Assembly: GCF_000235425.2 (NCBI RefSeq)
Contig: NZ_KI912267.1
Span: 893,097-957,096, forward strand
Length of the DNA stretch: 64,000 bases
Direction of reading: 5' to 3'
Origin: Pseudofrankia saprophytica
GTDB lineage: Bacteria; Actinomycetota; Actinomycetes; Frankiales; Frankiaceae
Both the position numbers and the translations under genes were made by a program. Of the stretch, positions 59,926 to 64,000 are shown piece by piece. The stretch's first letter is position 1. Each line of letters starts with the position of its first letter. The notes beneath the pieces are model-generated. The model saw only the letters and a list, made by a program, of their open reading frames with translations. It ran no database searches and was not told the DNA's origin.

Positions 59926-61365
59926 GTGGAGGACGAATCCGTGGATGCCGTCCGCCGGCCAGCCGTCACCGGCCAGGACGTCACGGCCGTCGCCGACCGG
60001 CCCGCGGCCACAAGGCATCCCGACCCGGTGAGCGGTCACGCGGCGAGCAACGGCCGCTCCGCGTGGAACGCGCCCGACTGGCACAGCCGCGCCGCGCCCG
60101 GCGAGTCGCCCCAGGTCGAGGTGTCGGTCGTGATGCCCTGCCTGAACGAGGAGGCATCGGTCGGCGACTGCGTACGCGCGGCGCGAGCAGGACTTTCGCG
60201 GCTTGGCCTGGCGGGAGAGGTGGTCGTCGTCGACAACGACTCGACCGACTCCTCCGCCGCGCGCGCCGCCGCGGCCGGCGCCCGGGTCGTGGCCGAGCGG
60301 CGCCGCGGCTACGGCAACGCCTACCTCACGGGCTTCGCGGCCGCCCGCGGCCGGATCATCGTCATGGGCGACGCGGACAGCTCCTACGACTTCACCGCCA
60401 TCGACGCCCTGGTGACCCCGCTGCTGCGCGGCGAGGCGGACTACGTGCTCGGCTCCCGGCTGGGTGGGCAGATCCTGCCTGGCGCCATGCCCTGGCTGCA
60501 CCGCTACATCGGCAACCCGGTGCTGACCGCGATCCTCAACCGGCTGTTCGGGGTCCGGGCCTCCGACGCGCATTCCGGCATGCGGGCCTTCACCCTGGAC
60601 GCCTACGCCCGGATGGCGCTGCGCAGCGAGGGGATGGAGCTCGCCTCCGAGATCGTGGTGGCCGCGGCCCGCGCCGAGCTGCGCTGCGCGGAAGTGCCGA
60701 TCACCTACCACCCTCGGGTGGGCGCCTCCAAGCTCGACTCCGTCCGCGACGGCTGGCGGCACCTGCGATTCATGCTGCTGCTCGCCCCGCGCCACCTGTT
60801 CGTCCTGCCCGGTCTGCTGCTGCTGGGGCTGGGCCTGCTCGGGCAGGCGTCGTTGCTGGTCGCCGCGGCGACCGACCCGGCGCGCGTGGCCGGCGGCCCC
60901 GGCGTCCACGGCGCGTGGGAGCCATATGGCTACTACGGGACGCTGCTCTGCCTGGTCGCCGCGCTGGTGGGTGGGCAGCTCGTGCTGCTCGGCGCGTTCG
61001 CGGACGCGCACCACGGCCGGGTCGGCTGGCGGATGCCGGGCCAGCGGCCGCCCCGGCTGGTCCGCTGGCCGCTCACCCCCGGCCGGGGCGGGTTCCTGGG
61101 GAGCACCCTGTTCACCGCCGGCCTGGTGGCGGCGGTCGTGCTGGGCTTCCTGATCGCGGCGACGACGAGCGGCCAGGACCCCACCGGGGTGGCCCGGGTG
61201 ACGGCGCCGTGGCCGGGCTGGTCGCCGCGCCTGGGCGCGCCAGCCGCGCTGCCGGCGGTGGGGCTCGCGCTGACGGCGGCGGTTCTAGGCCTGCAGGGCA
61301 TGCTCGGCACGCTCTACCTGCGCCTGGCCGCGACGGCGACGGCGACCGGCGCGGCCACGCGATGA
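59926..61365 (+). CDS. family 2 glycosyltransferase with C-terminal TM helices
   Basis: This 479-aa enzyme has a cytosolic GT2 domain of the dolichyl-phosphate-mannose synthase type: VVMPCLNEEASVGDC, VVVVDNDSTDSS, and the metal motif VMGDADSSYDF (DxD). About four hydrophobic helices follow (LLLLGLGLLGQASLLVAAA, LLCLVAALVGGQLVLLGAF, FTAGLVAAVVLGFLIAAT, ALTAAVLGLQGMLGTL). It probably makes a polyprenyl-phosphate sugar donor. The GTG start follows GGGAGAGG. It overlaps the next gene by 4 bp. Confidence 0.87.
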   Translation: MEDESVDAVRRPAVTGQDVTAVADRPAATRHPDPVSGHAASNGRSAWNAPDWHSRAAPGESPQVEVSVVMPCLNEEASVGDCVRAARAGLSRLGLAGEVVVVDNDSTDSSAARAAAAGARVVAERRRGYGNAYLTGFAAARGRIIVMGDADSSYDFTAIDALVTPLLRGEADYVLGSRLGGQILPGAMPWLHRYIGNPVLTAILNRLFGVRASDAHSGMRAFTLDAYARMALRSEGMELASEIVVAAARAELRCAEVPITYHPRVGASKLDSVRDGWRHLRFMLLLAPRHLFVLPGLLLLGLGLLGQASLLVAAATDPARVAGGPGVHGAWEPYGYYGTLLCLVAALVGGQLVLLGAFADAHHGRVGWRMPGQRPPRLVRWPLTPGRGGFLGSTLFTAGLVAAVVLGFLIAATTSGQDPTGVARVTAPWPGWSPRLGAPAALPAVGLALTAAVLGLQGMLGTLYLRLAATATATGAATR

Positions 61366-63032
61366 CGGCCGCCTCCGTGGCGACCGGGCCCGAGGGTGTC
61401 GGTGCCGACGAACGGACGGCGGGGACGCACGCGGCCGGGCACCTGGCCGGCGAGGCGCTCCCCCGCGGCCGTGACCCGCTTCGGCGGCTGGCGGTGGCGG
61501 CCCGGCGGCACTGGCTGTTCGCCGTGTTCCTCCTGGCCGGCAGCGGGCTGCGGTTGCTGGCGATGTACGCCTACCGGCCGGCCTTCGAGTTCTCCGGCGA
61601 CTCGTACGCCTACCTGACCCTCTCCCGGCTCCACCAGCCGGACCCGATGCGCCCCGCCGGCTATCCGGTCCTGCTGAGCGTGCTCGCCCAGACCCACAGG
61701 CTCGCCGTCATCCCCGCGGTCCAGCACGTCGCCGGGCTGGGAATCGGCCTCGCCGTCTACGCGCTGATGCTGCGCCGCGGGATCGGGCCGCTGGTGGCCG
61801 CGCTCGCGACCGCGCCGGTGCTGCTCGACGCCTACCAGCTCGACATCGAGCACTTCGTGATGGCGGAGACGCTGTTCCTGGCATTGCTGGTCGGCGCGCT
61901 GGTGGCCCTGCTGTGGTCGCCTCGGCCGTCGATCGCCGCGTGCGCCCTGGCCGGCGGGCTGCTCGCCGGCGCCGGCCTGGTGCGCACCCTGGGCGTCGTG
62001 CTCGGGGTGCTCGCGTTCGCCTACGTCGTCGTCCGGCGGCTCGGCTGGCTGCGGGCGGCCGCGTTCGCGGTGGTACTCGCGGCGCCGCTGGCCGGCTACG
62101 CGACCTGGTACCACTCGTACGAGGGGACCTACGCGCTGTCCGGCGGCGACGACGCCTGGCTGTACGGCCGGGTCGCCCCGATCGCCGACTGCGACAGGCT
62201 ACGGCTGAGCGCCGAGCAGCTCGTCCTCTGCTCCCCCCACCCACCGGCCGACCGGCCGGGCCCGAACTACTACGTCTGGTCGGACACCAGCCCACGGTTC
62301 CAGCTCACCGGAACCGACGAGCACAAGAACCAGGTGCTCGGCGGCTTCGCCCACGAGGTGATCCGCCGCCAGCCGGTCGACTACGCCCGGATGGTGGCCG
62401 CCGAGGTCGGCCACTACTTCGCCCCCGGCCGCTACACCGGCTACCGCGACTGGCCGGACGGCTCCTGGCGCTTCCCTGCCGCCGACACCCCGCGCTACTT
62501 CCACGTCAGCGAACCGCTGCTCGACTTCGACGAGCGACACCCGCCCAGGATCGTCCACGACTGGGCCGCCGGCCTGCTGCGCGGCTACCAGCGCTTCGCC
62601 TACACCCCCGGGCCGTTGCTGGCCGTCCTCGTCGTCCTCGCGCTCATCGCGACCGCCTTCGGCCTGCCCCGGCCGCGCCTTCCCGGCAACCGCCGACGTG
62701 GCCGGGCTGATGACGTCCTCGATCCGCCCGGCGACGACGCGACGCCCAGCGAGACCACCGGCTCCGCCGACCAGGCGGGCGCTGCCGCGACAGGCGCCGC
62801 CGGCACGGGCGCCGCCGGGACGGGCGCCGGCCACGCGGTCGATCCCACCGTGGGCGAGCGCCGCCGGATTGGCGCCGACTGCGCGCTGCTCACCGCGCTC
62901 GGCCTCGCGGTCCTGGTCGTCCCCTCCGCGACGGTCTGCTTCGACTACCGGTACATGCTCCCGGTCCTGGTCCTCTTCCCGCCCGCCGCCGCGCTGGCGG
63001 TGCGCCAGTTCCGCCTCGCCCGCGCCGGCTGA
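61362..63032 (+). CDS. GT-C-type membrane glycosyltransferase
   Basis: This 556-aa polytopic protein has about 9-11 membrane helices and a large middle loop. The first outer loop has FEFSGDSYAYLTLSRLHQP, with an aspartate in the position of GT-C/ArnT/PMT-type active sites. Its middle part is soluble (about 245-400) and a low-complexity Ala/Gly/Thr stretch interrupts the C-terminus. Cotranscribed with the GT2 gene, it probably uses that enzyme's lipid-linked sugar to modify an exported target. Acceptor unknown. Confidence 0.82.
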   Translation: MTAASVATGPEGVGADERTAGTHAAGHLAGEALPRGRDPLRRLAVAARRHWLFAVFLLAGSGLRLLAMYAYRPAFEFSGDSYAYLTLSRLHQPDPMRPAGYPVLLSVLAQTHRLAVIPAVQHVAGLGIGLAVYALMLRRGIGPLVAALATAPVLLDAYQLDIEHFVMAETLFLALLVGALVALLWSPRPSIAACALAGGLLAGAGLVRTLGVVLGVLAFAYVVVRRLGWLRAAAFAVVLAAPLAGYATWYHSYEGTYALSGGDDAWLYGRVAPIADCDRLRLSAEQLVLCSPHPPADRPGPNYYVWSDTSPRFQLTGTDEHKNQVLGGFAHEVIRRQPVDYARMVAAEVGHYFAPGRYTGYRDWPDGSWRFPAADTPRYFHVSEPLLDFDERHPPRIVHDWAAGLLRGYQRFAYTPGPLLAVLVVLALIATAFGLPRPRLPGNRRRGRADDVLDPPGDDATPSETTGSADQAGAAATGAAGTGAAGTGAGHAVDPTVGERRRIGADCALLTALGLAVLVVPSATVCFDYRYMLPVLVLFPPAAALAVRQFRLARAG

Positions 63033-63060
63033 CTCCGCCCGCCGCCAGCCGAAACTCGCC

Positions 63061-63504
63061 TCACCAGCCGGCGAGGTGGGCCTCGATCTTCGGACAGGTG
63101 TCCATCACGACCCGTAGACCGGCCGCCTCGGCTCGCGCGGCCGCCGCCTCGTCGCGCACGCCGAGCTGCAGCCACACCGCGCCAGCGCCCGCGGCGATCG
63201 CGTCGTCGACCACCGGGCCGGCGAGCCCCGAGCGGACGAACACATCCACCACGTCGACCTTGACCGGGATGTCGGTCACCCGGGCATAACCCTGCTCGCC
63301 CTCGAAGGCCACCCTCGACGGGTGTACGGGAATCACCCGCTTGCCGTGCTCACGCAGGTAGTGGGCGATCCGGTAGGCCGTCCGTGCTCTGTTGTCCGAC
63401 AGTCCCACCACCGCCCAGGTCTCCGTCTCGACCAGCAGCGCCCGGACCGTCTCGGCATCTCCGTATCGCACGCCTGTCGCAACCACCACCCGCGCCCTGG
63501 TCAT
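63061..63504 (-). CDS. CoA-binding domain protein (YccU type)
   Basis: This protein of about 147 aa has a Rossmann-like CoA-binding fold: WAVVGLSDNRARTAYRIAHY, GKRVIPVHPS, VDVVDVFVRS, GAGAVWLQLGV and VVMDTCPKIE. The single-domain form is widespread and its role is not settled. The start MTRARVVVATG is preferred. It is divergent from the HAD gene; the two start codons are 23 bp apart. Confidence 0.87.
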   Translation of the reverse strand: MTRARVVVATGVRYGDAETVRALLVETETWAVVGLSDNRARTAYRIAHYLREHGKRVIPVHPSRVAFEGEQGYARVTDIPVKVDVVDVFVRSGLAGPVVDDAIAAGAGAVWLQLGVRDEAAAARAEAAGLRVVMDTCPKIEAHLAGW

Positions 63505-63527
63505 CCCCGACCCGCGACGATGGGGGC

Positions 63528-64000
63528 ATGACGGCGGAGCGGCACGCGGCGGCGGACGGCGCCACGGGAACACCCGGGACGGTCGACGGCGGCGGCCCAC
63601 GGGCGGTGATCTTCGATCTGGACGGGGTGCTGATCGACTCCGAGCAGGTGTGGGACGCGGTCCGGCGGGAGCTCGTCGCCGAGCGCGGCGGCCGGTGGGC
63701 GCCGGACAGCACCCGGGTCATGATGGGCATGTCGACGCCGGAGTGGGCCGCCTACCTGGTGAGCCTCGGCATCGGGATGACGGCGGACGAGGCGACCGAC
63801 GAGGTGCTGCGCCGGCTGGGTGAGCGCTACGGCGACGCGCCGCCGCTGATCGACGGCGCGGTGCGGGCGGTCCGGGCGCTGGCGGCGGCCGGGCTGCCGC
63901 TCGCGGTAGCCTCCTCGTCGCCGCGCGACGTCATCGGGCTGGTGCTGCGCTCGGCCGGTCTCGCGGACGAGTTCCGGACGTTCGTGTCGTCGGAGGAGGT
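63528..64000 (+). CDS. HAD hydrolase (beta-phosphoglucomutase-like), cut by window
   Basis: This is the N-terminal 157 residues of a HAD-superfamily phosphatase. Motif I is VIFDLDGVLIDSE with both aspartates, a helical cap follows, and motif II is LAVASSSPRDVI. This combination resembles the GmhB/beta-phosphoglucomutase/CbbY group. The rest lies beyond the right edge, so the substrate cannot be judged. The ATG at 63528 follows TGGGGGC. Confidence 0.88.
   Translation, partial: MTAERHAAADGATGTPGTVDGGGPRAVIFDLDGVLIDSEQVWDAVRRELVAERGGRWAPDSTRVMMGMSTPEWAAYLVSLGIGMTADEATDEVLRRLGERYGDAPPLIDGAVRAVRALAAAGLPLAVASSSPRDVIGLVLRSAGLADEFRTFVSSEE

Noticed and set aside
59817-61361. Extension of the GT-C frame 1.5 kb upstream over the GT2 gene
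   Set aside because: The GT2 gene in another frame is clearly real; the GT-C protein begins at the ATG overlapping the GT2 stop.

Overview
The window is chromosomal DNA of a very GC-rich actinobacterium, most like Frankia or a close relative. I base this on the codon usage, the frequent GTG/TTG starts, the many TetR-paired redox enzymes, and the STAND-type NTPases. The ahpE-like / DUF3052 / aceE neighbourhood also fits, as does a tRNA gene with no encoded CCA. The genus is an inference; no species marker is present.

Layout. 1-3.2 kb: the 5' part of a large AfsR/SARP-type regulator that runs off the left edge. 3.5-27 kb: an accessory metabolic region made of small TetR-controlled modules. Their products are two GT-B glycosyltransferases, an alpha/beta hydrolase, a VOC protein, SDRs, a CrtI-like and a desaturase-like pair, an MFS exporter, a methyltransferase, a PEP-mutase-like enzyme, a thiolase-like/DUF35/amidohydrolase operon and a P450. 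Six TetR genes lie within 19 kb, and most have a visible inverted-repeat operator. An EAD1-NB-ARC-TPR STAND protein sits inside this region.

27-41.7 kb: a ketopantoate-reductase-like gene, then a signalling/conflict-like block. It holds a Ser/Thr kinase with WD40 repeats, a patatin-like lipase, an XRE-HTH/NACHT/multi-TM protein, and a co-oriented run of seven genes. The run encodes an OmpA-like envelope protein, an exported possibly vWA-like protein, two four-TM proteins, a membrane-anchored PIN nuclease, a 63-aa protein and an HSPA12-like Hsp70. I do not recognise this run as a described system; it is my main candidate for something new.

41.9-48.35 kb: a small integrative element in tRNA-Val(TAC). 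A 54-bp direct repeat of the tRNA 3' half brackets it, and a tyrosine integrase lies beside the intact tRNA. It carries a low-GC PIN-like nuclease, two small overlapping genes, a regulator, a small conserved basic protein, and a repeat-rich segment that could be its origin or control locus. No conjugation gene was seen.

48.4-64 kb: core chromosome. It contains a zinc-ribbon protein, peroxiredoxin, DUF4234 protein, DUF3052 protein, YjbQ-like protein, AceE, a PAP2-diacylglycerol kinase fusion, a DUF5999-like small protein, a GT2/GT-C glycosyltransferase pair, a CoA-binding protein and a HAD hydrolase cut by the right edge. Long perfect palindromes between convergent or tail-to-tail genes act as likely terminators.
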